Assembly (NCBI GenBank): GCA_944472155.2
Contig: OX235272.1
Location: forward strand, 97,904,020-97,968,019
Reading direction: 5' to 3'
DNA from: Trichobilharzia szidati
Taxonomy: Eukaryota; Platyhelminthes; Trematoda; Strigeidida; Schistosomatidae
DNA: 64,000 nt
Within the stretch, counting starts at the first letter, position 1; each line of letters opens with the position of its first letter. Both the position numbers and the translations under genes were made by a program. Of this stretch, positions 11,446-22,936 are shown piece by piece. The notes beneath the pieces are model-generated. The model ran no database searches. It was given only the letters and a program-made list of their open reading frames with translations, and was not told the origin of the DNA.

Positions 11446-12785
11446 TTCCAGGATAATAACTTTTTTCACCTGTGAGTCTAAGTTATGGCTATAAAATCGC
11501 AATATTACATCAATTAAATCTTCTACCAAAGCCAAGGCCACTTGAAACTCACAGCAACAAGCATCATAGCGGGGATATGCAATAAAGCCACTCGGAAGGT
11601 TGTTATTTTGGTTGAACTAAAGACAAGTTGTTCAGAAGATAAGGAAGACTATATTTTTCGGTTTATTTGGACAAATAATATTGCGTATCGAATGGCATTG
11701 CGCTTCCTCATGAAGCAAAACACTGTGAATTTCTTGCCTCTCATCTGCACAAGAAAGTTAATAGCACGGGAATTACTGCACAAGACTCTCCATATTGAGT
11801 TCAGTAAGGACAAATAAACGTTTTTCCACTTCGGTGTTACCAGATAGTTTGTAAACCGTGTAGTCTTTTGCCGGAATACATTTAGCAAGGAGACTTCACT
11901 TTTAAGTCAAAAGTGTTTATGTTTTACTAAATCTTATGCACTTCCTGTATAAATTTCATGCTCATCAAGTGGTCATTTAACAATTGCTGAATGTCGCAAT
12001 TCAGCTAAAATTATAACTTGTAATTCCGAGAATTGTTGTCATTTTCACTGGCAGCAGTTCACAATCTATTGAGTTTACACAACCACAATGTCAATTTCTT
12101 ACTTAAATGACGAAACACAGACTGGGTCTTTTGATTGGGCAGTGCATCATTTTTTGAATTTCATGAACTCTAGAGATTGCATTCTGTTCACTTAATACTG
12201 AAACTAAACTATGAGGGAACTAATATTTCCAAGGAGGATGTAATAAAAGGCTCATTTCTATAACTGTCGTCCTTACATTAGTTCAATTTCCTCATACATA
12301 TATTAATAGAATTTTCTGTCATTCACTTTAGGAACTTACAAAGGAACATACTTGTCAACTTGGAGCATGCTGAGGATATCATCTACGTAAATAGTGAGAA
12401 GTGACCAATGAAGCTGGGAGATATGAAAAGAATAATACTGTTTTATAGCAGGCGTCTATGCCCCATTCCCTGTGTTAGGTAGTACAATATGGTGAGTGAT
12501 ATTGGAGTTGAACCTATAGCACTAGGGAGAGATGTGACTCCAAGCCATTGTCAGTGACACAGATGCATTAACTTTGTGTAATCTTACGTATCTAACAATA
12601 ATAAAATATTATTACCACTATCCGTCCTCCCTCAAGTTTATGCTTACTAGGGTTCAATATAATTTCTTCTTCCTTAAAGCTTGTATGCTAAATAGAATGT
12701 GGTAAGTTGAACAGGTGAACTTGCGTGCAAGCTTCCGTGTTGAAAGTCAGTGAATCAGAATGATACAAAGTCTGGGGTATAAGGG
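11446..12785 (-). repeat. Unclassified repeat family, copy B (inverted)
   Basis: Read on the minus strand from 12785 it follows copy A step by step: the CACTGACTTTCAACACGG block, the CCCTAGTAAGCATAAA block, CCTCATAGTTTAGTTTCAGT, AATGACAACAATTCT, and finally AACCGAAAAATATAGTC at 11645. The best matched part is 11640-12785. The remainder to 11446 is the inner half of the palindrome with copy D. Confidence 0.65.
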
Positions 12786-15700
12786 TAAAGAAGAAAAGAC
12801 CGAGGAAACTGAAAGGAATTTGGTATACCATATTCTCAACCGGCCATTTGCACATCTTTACCACATCCTTGAAGAATTGGTCGAATATCGTCTCATTTGA
12901 TAGCTTCTTGTATTCTGCATCATATGGCAACATTCTTCTCATGGTTCTACTCTTTGAATGCTCTTTCCAGTGTGCCAAACATATTGTTACTTCATTTCAG
13001 ATGTACTACTTATATCGGATTATAAGAAGCACTCACCACATAAGCAAATGTTAAGAAGTGGATAATAATCGCTGGAATTTCAACAAATGATAACCGCACT
13101 TTTTCATTTGGTTCTTGTCTAACTGAAAAAGGGTTATCTTACAATAATTTCCCCTCTTACCCGAGATAACTCTCACACTTTTATCTCGTCATATCTAATG
13201 AGTTAGTTTAGTTTGCCCCATAGCCTAAATACTGAGTCGAAACACATTTGATCAAATATTTTCTGCTTATTACAAACTAAGTATAATATTTTTCAAGTGT
13301 GGAATGTAGCAAGTCGAACTGCTGCACTTCTTTGCCGAGTTCTATATCAAGACTCAGTTGGTCAGCATTCGTCGCTGCAGCTGCCTAGTGTCACAACTCA
13401 CTACAGTGTTAACCGGCTTGAACAATTAGCAATGCCGTTACCTAATTACTGTATGCACTTTCCCAATTCCTTAAATTGTCTAGCTAAAGTGCACTGAAGA
13501 AGAAACCATGAACCTGAAATCAGTTATGCTGAAATAAAAATGGTGTGAATACGAGTGGATGAGATGAGTGATTTTTCTATCCCTGTAGAACGCTTATCTA
13601 AATACATATCTTATGCATTATTCTCCAATTTTTCATTTTTGTCCTCCTCATTGCAAGTTATCAGTCTTCATAGACATTCTGTTAGATGTCGTCATACATA
13701 GCGTCTGCAAGCAGTCTTTTAATACATCCACCTCCCACAAAGTCATTGTTATGAAGCTTTGGGATTACTCACATCAGGTCGTAGTACAATTAGTATGCTT
13801 AGATTACTGATGCAATGATATGCAAGACTTGTACGTGTTGCTGTGAAGTTTGCCTATAATAGCATTCCCTACATTGTAAATGCAATGCTCGTGATAATCC
13901 GTCATTATCTTTTCATTGCATTGATAGCTGCGTATATATTAGAAAAAAGCTAACCTTGTCGTGTTAGTTCTCTGAAATACATCCGCTAAGTGCCAATAAT
14001 TCTGCTATGTACGAAGTGTTACTCGCTGTCCATGAAATACTTTTTACTGCATCCGTAAATAACTATCAAACTATTATTATATGGAGTAGTGAGACAGAAG
14101 GTGCATGAAATTTAGCTGTTAATGTGTATTTGCAGTTGGGGGATCAATACATGTGTACATGTTTCATTTCCAAACAAGAAAACTGTATAGAGTAATGTAG
14201 GGCTGAGCGCAGTGAGTTAATAGTGTATTCTTTACTGTAAAGATCTTGTATAAGTGAAATGCTTCTATTCAATTTTCGACGAAGCTGCAATATCTCCCTG
14301 CAGGGTTTCTTCAATGCACTCTCAAGGGGAACAATACATGGTACTGAAGAATCCAGACAAAAGCATCTGTGAAACAGTCGAATTACTTTTTCAACTAGAA
14401 GCAGCAACACTGGTATTAAGTGTGATTTACCTGTAAACTGAGGGACTTTGATGTAACACAGCACCATATCCCCGCAGGGCGTTCTATGTGTCGTACGGGT
14501 ACAAGTAGAATTCATGTACTGAGCATTTGTCAAATATGGAGGCGTCCCATTGAGTCATTTAGACGAAAGGCTAGCGAAATGATATACCCTACACACTCAC
14601 CTTCAGATGTAGGCATGTGTTACTTTACGTGAAATCTGGGCCACATCGAGAAGGCGTTCCTTTAAATCGACCTTCCGTTGTACGGTGAATTATTGTTCGT
14701 ATATATGTAATGACTTGGTGCGTTTCTTAGTTTCCCTGTAATTACAGAATTTACGTGATATTAAGAAACACTTTAAATGAGTTTTCTTAAAACCAGTGGT
14801 GTTACTTCTCTAGTATTAACTGACGAAACATTGATTGACACGTTTAAAGGAATAGATTGTAACGTAGTTTGTTCTGTGGCTGCGAATCGTAGTTACCTAG
14901 TTTTGAATTAATATCATGCGTTTAATCTCATTAACCTATGGATATATTTCTTCCCTCACGGTACACCATGATATCTAGTCAGGAGCACACTGTCTTCGGT
15001 AGACTTACTTTTACCTTGTGACACCACTGTTCCAATCACTCAAAACTTCCCTTAAACTATCAACAATTTACCATAACTGTTACATATATAACTTTAACCG
15101 TTCGCATATGAACGACGTTAATTACTTCATCATTTATTTGGTGTTTCGATTTTCGAGGTATCGATTCCCCCTCGCGTAAACACCTGTTTCACTTTTAACG
15201 GATAGTCGTAACCTTAGACTACTGCATCTGTACTCTTCGTTTTACACCATCATTCCAAATTATAGGTACTAATAACAATTACCACTAACAAATATATCAC
15301 GAGAACAAGAATGTACTGCATATTGACAATATAACTCAGGGGTAGATGTCTTTTCTGAATACACTACTCTATACAACACATGGCCCTAATTTCCCAAACT
15401 CTGCAGCTCACAACATTCGATAAAGTCGGTATTCACTGTTAACAAGTGTAATGTCCATTTGAGGTACACGGAATACATTTATTATTGATTCAACACAAAT
15501 TACGGAATCAGCGATACCGGAAACGCTTTCTTCAACAACGAACTCCATGAGGTCGCTGAAATTACCGATTAGCAGAACAGAATACGGGGTTCACGGGATG
15601 CTTACATGAATATTAGTTTTAATTTAATAATTAAATAGTTAGGACATTGTGAATTAATCGAAATTTATATCAGTGTATGGTTACATCAGTTACTATTTTT

Positions 15701-16265
15701 GACACCAGTGGATATTTATACGAACTAATAAGATTTAGTTTGTCTGAATCGTGTAATGCTGTATTTACGCAACTCATTTTGGACATTCTTGTCACGCATG
15801 GACTTGTCATAGGAATACATATGAAATTAATAGAGTTGAGAGGTTAGAAAATAGATTGATGTGGACTTAGAATCACATACTCAAGGTCGAAGAAAAAATG
15901 AAGTTCACTTAACGAAATAACAGTGGTATTAGTGCATCTACCCTGACTGGTATCAAAATTAATTTTAAAAAAGTAGGTTTCATGTGATGACGAATATTAT
16001 TGGAACTCACAAAGGTGATTTAAACTTCCTAATCACACTTCGCCTTTCACAAACTTTAGGGTACAATACAAACACGTTTTATAGATGAGTTTAAAAATGT
16101 GCAGAGGTTAATTTTATGTCCTGTCTCTATAATATGTTTCACAATGGAGGAGCTAGGGCTCCTGTTCTCACCATTAATAGCTTCTGGAGATTCTCTTTAC
16201 TTCTGGAGGCACTTGGGAATACGATGCGTAGCCCTTACTTGCAGACATCATTTAGTCTCCTCTAA
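12786..16265. other. Unassigned AT-rich DNA
   Basis: No element or gene was recognised in these 3.5 kb. Several short open frames exist, including a minus-strand frame at 12790-12978 with protein-like composition, but none has a domain motif or a convincing pair of splice sites. Confidence 0.4.
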
Positions 16266-16779
16266 GTGGACATAGCGACCGCTTCTAAACCCTACGTCCA
16301 TAGACCTAATAGATGTCGGACACTACTTCTACACGATTCCAAAATAATTCTGCGGCTTGACTCTGAACAAGCGCAAATAATATGCCGCCATTACAATAAC
16401 AAGAAGCGGAATTTTATACAACCAAACTCAATGATAGGCCGAAATAACGCAACCTCAGATGTCTTTACGAACCTGATCACGAAGATGGTATTCAAATCCA
16501 CCAAATTACTAGAAAGTTACAGTGTGAATTTAACACAGTTAAACATTTTGCCAGAAAACATTGAATATTGCAAGTGATCGTAAAACATATCGCAGATTCT
16601 GCTCAGTTGTGAACAATATCATTCGCTTGTACCTATGCGTTCAAACGACATTTAGCAATCAAAATGCCACACAAAGGTGCAGAAGCATGCATGAATTCGA
16701 TACAAGCAATAATCATACGTTCCTGCAGAAAAAAAGTATTGAACAGCAGCTGATAAAGAAGTTGGCAAAGATCTACAAT
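16266..16779. other. Unassigned DNA up to the Merlin element
   Basis: There is an open frame of about 100 codons at 16266-16577 with no recognisable motif. The codon mix is not distinctive and no splice context was seen. Confidence 0.35.
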
Positions 16780-16812
16780 GGAGTCCCAAGGGATGCGAAC
16801 GCACGAGTGACC
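16780..16812 (+). repeat. Merlin terminal inverted repeat, left
   Basis: Starts GGAGTCCCAAGG and ends GAGTGACC. It pairs with 17852-17883 with several mismatches, which suggests an old insertion. Confidence 0.8.
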
Positions 16813-16880
16813 TGTAGCCGACCAATCAGGAAAAATGAGGGTTTTTGCATAAAAATTTACGTATTTTTACATGAAAAGCA

Positions 16881-17798
16881 TTAAACAGTGCATTTTTGTC
16901 TAATATGAGATAAAAAGATCTCCCAATTATAATAAGAGGTTTCAGTTTTTAAATTAAACCAATTTTTATACATATATTCATCCAGATGACTGAAAATAAC
17001 TTGGTTTTGAGATCCGTTGGTAGCTCTGATTCTATGTTTAGTCTTCCCCAGAAACCTTCGATTGAATTGGAATGAATATCGGTTCTGGGGTCAATGAATT
17101 CATCCGAATGGTTGACTCGATGATGTATATATCCCAACTGCGATAATCGGTTATATCCTGCCCATTCATCCGTCTGAATGGTGGTGCCTAGTAAGACGAG
17201 CCTCTGAACAATAGGGAGGAGTGCATCAGCACTCCCATCTGGAATAAGTTCGATGAATCCTTTGCGAATGTGGGTGTCGTAAATTCCAAGAACCCAAACG
17301 TTGTTAGCTCTAGCTCGTCCGTGATTGTACTTCTTCTTTATAAGAACCGTTTCATCGATATGGACGACTACACTGACTCCTACTAACACCTGATTAATGG
17401 TATTCATTTTCCAAGAAGCTAAATCTCGACAAAACTGGAACCACTGCACAGTAGACGTCAAAGTATTATCTGTTTGAGCCGCAGTTGATCGCACCCCGGA
17501 CTTTAAAACCCAGTAATGGGACAGAAACAGGATATTGATCAAAGACAGTTTAGACTTTTCAAAGAAAGTTCCTAGAAGAAAATTAACTGAGTGTCACTTA
17601 CCAGCACGCACATTTATTCGCTTCCAACACTGCGTACACCTGAATACATATCCATCAATGACCTGGGTATACGGCTAAAATGTTTATGGAAGCACCACAA
17701 CTACATATCCGAGTACGTCCTATCAATCCGTTATCTAAGCAGTACTGGAAAACGTGATCTGGATGAAATTCGCATCTGAGCCGATGAACAGCGTTCAT
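16881..17798 (-). pseudogene. Merlin transposase (DDE, ISXO2/IS1595-like), with a 30-nt intron
   Basis: Cut-and-paste transposase. The ATG at 17798 opens an N-terminal zinc-ribbon-like part (C-x-C-G, then C-x2-C), broken by one extra T near 17680. A 30-nt GT-AG intron follows at 17601-17572. The catalytic core is open from 17542 to 16949: HIDE with the first Asp, TDEWAGYNRL with the second Asp, then a VNHSDEFIDP block and a final N-S-I-E-GFWG with the Glu. This is the expected DDE order and spacing for Merlin. A one-base shift near 17005 moves the C-terminal HLDEYMYKNW block into another frame, which ends at TAA 16881. With two frame errors the copy is probably inactive, though its catalytic residues are all present. 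Confidence 0.85.
17572..17601 (-). other. 30-nt intron in Merlin transposase
   Basis: On the minus strand it starts GTAAGTGACAC and ends TTTTCTTCTAG. Removing it joins a codon split after its first base and restores the expected family sequence around the junction (a basic V-R-A-G followed by F-F-E-K-S-K-L). Very short introns are known in flatworm genes. Confidence 0.7.
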
Positions 17799-17851
17799 TT
17801 TCGCGCTAGAATAATGGTAAGTTTCCTCAACCAACGACTGTCAAGCGTCAA

Positions 17852-17883
17852 GGTCATTTGAGCATTCGCACTCCTGGGACTCC
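17852..17883 (-). repeat. Merlin terminal inverted repeat, right
   Basis: Reverse complement starts GGAGTCCCAGG and ends AAATGACC, matching the left repeat. Confidence 0.8.
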
Positions 17884-18706
17884 ATTCTTGCTCTTCGTCG
17901 CGAAGCTTACTCCTATGCCAAATAATCATTGCATGAACCATATATTTAAGCATCCTGCCACACATCAATACGTAAATGCTCAAGAACAATATCGAACAAC
18001 AATTTTCATATAAATTCATCCAACAAGGGCAAAATAAGCACCAAAACCACCTCAAATGCGTTTGCTTGGACGAGTAGCTCCAACTCGAATCAACTAAACC
18101 GCGCAAATGCCATCAAGGTAAAGCTGGAGGCACCACTTCAAATAGGGGGTATGCCATACAATTGCCCCCACGTATAAGCCAAAGTTGTTCCTACGAAATC
18201 GGAATAGTGTAGCAATTAAATCTTCCCTGAAAATAAAGGCCACTTGCTACACAAGTTCACAAGAATGCTACATATTATGACCACAGTGCTAGTGCTTTTC
18301 GTCTTAAAACGAAAAGCCGACTGTCATGAATACATGAAAACTGAAGTCAATGATGAAATTGAACTGTGAATACCAACTACTACCAAACCAACTGAGACCA
18401 TATTATCTCAATAAAAAGACTGAATATACTGATATGATCCCATGAAAATTCAAAAATAAACGTTTAAATTTTGGGCGAATTTCAACAAGAAGGCAGCCTG
18501 TTGACGGCCGTAATTTTGTGTTCACGTGAGTGAGATAAACAAGTGATTTACTCGCGTGTGATTAGCCAGTTTGCCATTTGAGTCGCGGCAATTTCAAACA
18601 TCATTTAGCTGTTTGGTGAAGTTTGCAATTCCCAGGGGGTTTTATCAAGTCAGGTGCATAATTGACAACACATACCACTAGGGCTCAGGAGAGAAATGAT
18701 ATACCA
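17884..18706. other. Unassigned DNA, possible promoter region of the exon at 18707
   Basis: No repeat or gene was recognised. The last 220 bases are less AT-rich than the surroundings, as might fit a 5' flank; no specific promoter motif is claimed. Confidence 0.3.
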
Positions 18707-18905
18707 ATGGATTTGTTTGCCGAATTCAATGAATTCATCCCATATGAAGATCTAAGGACTTCGCCGGAGTGTCAAGAATGCATTCAGTGTTCAATAACCT
18801 CTCGACTATTATTTTCAGAGATCCTCCAATTAGTAAAAATATACAGCGATCTGGTTAATCATTATGAAAATTGTTTAAAGAGAACACTAAACGCAAATCA
18901 AAATC
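18707..18905 (+). CDS. Candidate first coding exon of a host gene
   Basis: An ATG opens 66 codons plus one base and runs directly into a consensus splice donor (ATC/GTGAGT at 18906). The predicted peptide starts MDLFAEFNEFIPYEDL, has a C-x2-C-x2-C-like cysteine group (C-Q-E-C-I-Q-C) and continues as an amphipathic helix. It resembles no transposon family known to me. The intron phase (1) is the one required by the exon that begins at 58437, so the two could belong to the same gene across a 39.5-kb intron; intermediate exons cannot be excluded. Function unknown. Confidence 0.4.
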
Positions 18906-19084
18906 GTGAGTGACGCTGAATATCAGCAGACGATAGACGCACAATCAGCTGATTTCTGCAGTTTTAAGGTTTTATCGTGGTGTTGTGTTTGGACTGCAGA
19001 TAGGGAATCATTTGAGGTGATAGGATAAGTACCTCTGAACACTTTTGTGGAAACTAGGTTTATCTACTATTTTCGACTAGGAGA
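18906..19084. other. Unassigned, presumed intron
   Basis: Follows the GTGAGT donor; nothing else recognised. Confidence 0.3.
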
Positions 19085-19284
19085 CGACCTTTGTATATAT
19101 TTTTTATTATAGCTCGATTCCACAAAGTATTTTCGGTACAACTATGTAATTTTCAACATGTGATGTCGATAACCCAAATTTTGCTGGCTGACCATTGATA
19201 TCAGGTGTGCGTCGGTAGGGGGTCGAACCCCGGACCATTTGTATGGTCGGCAAGAGTCCTAACCGCTCTGCCGCCGACGCACAA
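19085..19284 (-). mobile_element. tRNA-derived SINE
   Basis: On the minus strand 19284-19206 forms a tRNA-like head: GTCGG/CCGAC acceptor pairing, an A-box-like GGCAGAGCGGTTAGG and a B-box GGTTCGACCCC. The anticodon arm has collapsed into a GACCAT/ATGGTC hairpin with a 4-nt loop, so it is not a working tRNA. A body of about 100 bp follows, ending in an A-rich AATAAAAAATATA tail near 19085. Pol III would drive it from the internal boxes. Confidence 0.65.
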
Positions 19285-19884
19285 GAAAGTTCGCAGAATG
19301 TCAACTTTTACTCTGTAATTCAAAGATAATGTTAAGTTGTTCATTAAGGTAGTAGCTGTAGGAGATTACCTTCAGCGGAAACCATTTTAAGGTAGCTACG
19401 TAGCTTTACATAATGAGTCATAGAAAATAGCAGTGTAGGTTAATTGTGTCTAAATATATTAAACGTTGTATAACTGGTCAAATCGTAGTTGTTACATACT
19501 TGTTAGTCTTATAAATAATGAATGTACGGTGCAAGCGTTTACACCTAGGGCTGATATGAGGTGTGATGAAGAACACGTCAAGCAGGATAGTGTCGTCATT
19601 AAGGTCTAATGATAATAATCTACTTTAATTCAAGAAATAGTACTTATAATACAGAGTGAAATTCTCAGCATTTGTCACATCGTTGTACCTGAATTACTTA
19701 AAATGTAAATTAACCACAGGAATTTATCCATGGTTAGGGTATTAAGTTGAAAATATTCGAGAGAGGATCATAAATATAGGAATAATAAGAGTAAAGCTTG
19801 ATGTGATGAGGATGTGGAGAATGGTTTATTCACTGGTGCAATTAAGGTTAGTTAGTTCGTCCCTGAAACTATTTTCGTCGTATA
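19285..19884. other. Unassigned DNA
   Basis: Nothing recognised. Confidence 0.3.
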
Positions 19885-20660
19885 AAATACGCACCAAATG
19901 TGGTATCATGGATGTTTTATACTAACACGTGTACGTTTACAGTCTTTTGAAATGACTTCTTGTTTTACGTGAAGAGACGCAAGGTGAAAGCTGAGGGTAA
20001 GTAAAATAGGTGCTCACAGTCTGCCACAATAAAGTGCCCATAGTCAATGACGATTGAAACGATATAGCCCAAAGGGAGGCCACTCGCCCTACTGACAGTC
20101 TTCAGAGTTCTACGGAGTATGACGTAGTACTTTTCAAGCAGTCAAGTAAAGATTAAGGTTGAATAGTAAAGAAGAATAGGTAAGATGCATGAGTTGACAA
20201 ACTGTAAGAGGAGAGGCTGAGTTATGCTTGAGTGCCTTAACTTCTTAAAGTGAAAAGTCAGACGAAATATTCTTTTAGAAATCACTAAGACATGGGAAGA
20301 CCAGGATTGGTCAGAAGAAAGAATTAATCCAAGATACTTAAAGTCAGACTTTATTTCTATTTCACTGTCATTGATTATACAACGGTCATAGAAATTAACG
20401 GCTTCATTTAACTTTCTTTTACATCGGAAACTAAAATTAGCAGTCTGACATTTGAAAGAATTGAATTTAAGACCACTTACTGACTCCTGATAGAAAGCTG
20501 TTGATCTTAGTATAGTCCAGCTGGGAGTTAACGGTCACTGAAACAGTTAGGTCGTCCGAATACTTAACAAAGTAGATATGCGAACACTGCAGTTGTTGAT
20601 CACAGAAATGGTGGATATTAGATAACATCACATGATTCAACGGCATGCTGGAAATAAATA
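19885..20660 (-). pseudogene. Non-LTR reverse transcriptase C-terminal relic
   Basis: Read on the minus strand, the first frame holds a Y-S-D-D-L-T-V catalytic box (variant of YADD) near 20555. A stop and frame change follow near 20465. Then comes a long open frame with KFNSFKCQT, a DFKYLGLILSSDQSW block near 20350 and an FRLTFHFKKLR helix. A distal L-R-R-T-L-K-x-V-S-R-A-S-G-L block near 20085 precedes the end of similarity near 19890. This is the palm, thumb and C-terminal region of a flatworm non-LTR element different from the two RTE families nearby. It is 5' truncated and degraded. Confidence 0.6.
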
Positions 20661-22330
20661 AAAATTGCTTCATAGCTCATCGCCAAGTAAATAGTCTATT
20701 TGATGATATCACTGCGTATTAACAGGTTAATGAAGTAGCTGTCAACCCCAATTTACTACATTTACTTGTGCTACATACTTGGCGTTTAGCGGTATACAGA
20801 CTTGCACCTGGCTAAATAAGGCGACTTTAGTGTATGGAACAGTACGGAATTATTAGTCGACTTGTTAAATCCTACTCAGTTTTTACATTGTGCTCTTGTG
20901 TAGAAACGGACGCAAAATCCTATGAATGATTAAAGTAACAGTCTCATACTACTAAAGTGAATCTCCATTCGACTAAATAAGCTTAACATGCATTAATCAG
21001 AATTCACATATTACAAAAGCTCATAGTATAGCGACGCGCTGAAGAAGTTCAAAAGAAGTAGAAATTAAAAGTATATTAAACATTTCATTGATTTACAAAG
21101 AAAATTCTGATGAAGAGTATTAGCGTTAGTCTGACCGATTGACATTTCCGCTGATTTTATGTCCGACAACCTCCATACACCTAAAATATAAAGGACATGT
21201 AAGGACTAGAACCACATGAATTTATAAAAGATAATTCTGCATATTAACATACAATGTGAATACACTAATTCTGTTAATACTAAGTATTATCTCATGCAAA
21301 TAAATGTATTTGTAGTCCACGGCTGGTATTTATATTGAAGCCGTAAGCACCAATAGACCTCATATATTTTCCAGTTTTAGAGGATTATACGCAAATTACA
21401 AGACAATCTCCGAAACATACATAGTGTTGAGGCGTCATTCTGCCATCTAGCTTACTTGCAGATCAACTTCACACTAAATGCTTTTGCATTAAATGAAGTA
21501 TTGCAAATGTGTAATTCAGAAATTGATCCACAATCTCAGTAATGTCTAGTGAGCACAGTTTTATGAATCGTACAGAAATAACATTCTATTATTTAGTTAA
21601 TTATAGCCATCAAATATAATCTGAACATGCCTCAACTCTAAGCAACTATGCCCAGTTTTAACAACATAGAGAAACACTTAAACTACTGTAAGATACACAG
21701 ACCTGTTGTGTTGATGGGAATAATAATGTCATGTAATGCAACCTAGACATTAAATCGTGATAATGCATCTGTACTGCTTTATGTAAATGGAAATTTCAGC
21801 AGAAATTTATCTCCACTACTGGTGATCAAAAATATTGCGGCATTAAGTATACACTGTCAGTGGAAATTGTATAACAGACAACAGGTTTATTATAATAATA
21901 GTAAAGCTGAATAGATTCATTTCTCATAATCACCACGATTCATGTGTATAATCATACCGTGTAATTAATTAATGTAATAAGTGGAACAGCAAGGAAATTT
22001 AAACGAGTAATTGCCTTCTCCACTGCGCTGCACTTGCAGTAATCATGACAACCACCTACGTTTGTTAGCCTATCAGTCAGCTAAGTAGACAATGGCACAA
22101 TATTAATACATTTGTGATACTTTTGTACATTGAATTCACATAACCCATACTACGCTGCACCAATCAGTGGAAATATATATGAAATCCACTTAGAGATAAC
22201 ATTTCAACCTTCCATAATTCTTGTCCAACCACAGATGGAGTTAAAACACATCTACATGATAACTTGGGTTCCCACAGACGATTCTATTAGCATTTACAGA
22301 TGATATCCAAGTACTAATAGAATTCTTTTG
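20661..22330. other. Unassigned AT-rich DNA
   Basis: No repeat copy or coding motif recognised in 1.7 kb. Confidence 0.35.
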
Positions 22331-22527
22331 TCAAAAAGTACTGTTCTTTACACGAAAATAGGCTGCATTGATATCCTGAGACGTGAATTCTTCATTGAAT
22401 GACACTATGCCGAAAGGTGCAGCTTCTAAATAAAGTAGACTATTTGTGTAGATGACATTACCCTCCAACCATCCTATCTTTTTCATTATAGCGATATTCT
22501 GACGCAGTCTGTCTGAAACACTAATCA
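22331..22527 (-). CDS. Candidate terminal coding exon, unknown protein
   Basis: On the minus strand a possible acceptor (TATAAGTTGCAG) is followed by 65 open codons ending in TGA at 22331-22333. The peptide is balanced in composition (for example KKIGWLEGNVIY near its middle) and matches no element family I know. The codon is split after its first base at the acceptor. It could be the last exon of a minus-strand host gene, or chance. Confidence 0.28.
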
Positions 22528-22936
22528 CTGCAACTTATATGTTAAGAGTGTGTCGCAGTCAGATCACATGACGCGGACACCAACATAACTAGCCGGGAAA
22601 TGGGAATTCCCATCAATCCAGATAAAATATAACACAATTTTATTAAAACTTGTTGACAAAATCATTTTCAAGCGAAATTTCAACAGAACGTGATATATAA
22701 GTCCAGCCAACAATACGTATATCAACTATTTGTAAATTGGTCGCAAATTACGGCCGTCTTAGTACATCATCTTTTGCTAAAACTGCTTTATTTCATCGAC
22801 TTTTAGCAGGAATACAAGCATAAAAGTATGTAAAACAACGAATACCTACCTAAATTTAGAGGTTTTTCCAATAAATACAGCCTGCAGACATCAGCTGATC
22901 AAATGCCCTTCTGTCGTATACAGTTTACCCAACCAT
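22528..22936. other. Unassigned DNA
   Basis: Nothing recognised. Confidence 0.3.

Larger units (their letters stand above)
16780..17883 (-). mobile_element. Merlin (IS1016-related) DNA transposon
   Basis: A 1.1-kb element bounded by terminal inverted repeats. The left end reads GGAGTCCCAAGGGATGCGAA and the right end, reverse complemented, starts GGAGTCCCAGGAGTGCGAA; both continue into a shared GTGACC/ATGACC end. Inside is one minus-strand transposase gene of the Merlin family. No clean 8-9 bp target duplication is visible next to the outer GGAGTCCC; both flanks start with AAT, so the true end may be a few bases further out. A decayed relative lies at 22937-23633. Confidence 0.88.

Noticed and set aside
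12790..12978. Minus-strand frame with protein-like composition next to repeat copy B
   Set aside because: No recognisable domain, start without ATG, and no convincing acceptor and donor pair.
16266..16577. 103-codon plus-strand ORF before Merlin as a gene
   Set aside because: No motif, no splice sites, and codon use not different from the surrounding DNA.
19206..19284. Functional tRNA gene on the minus strand
   Set aside because: A and B boxes and acceptor pairing are present, but the anticodon arm is a 4-nt-loop hairpin and a SINE body follows, so it is a SINE head.
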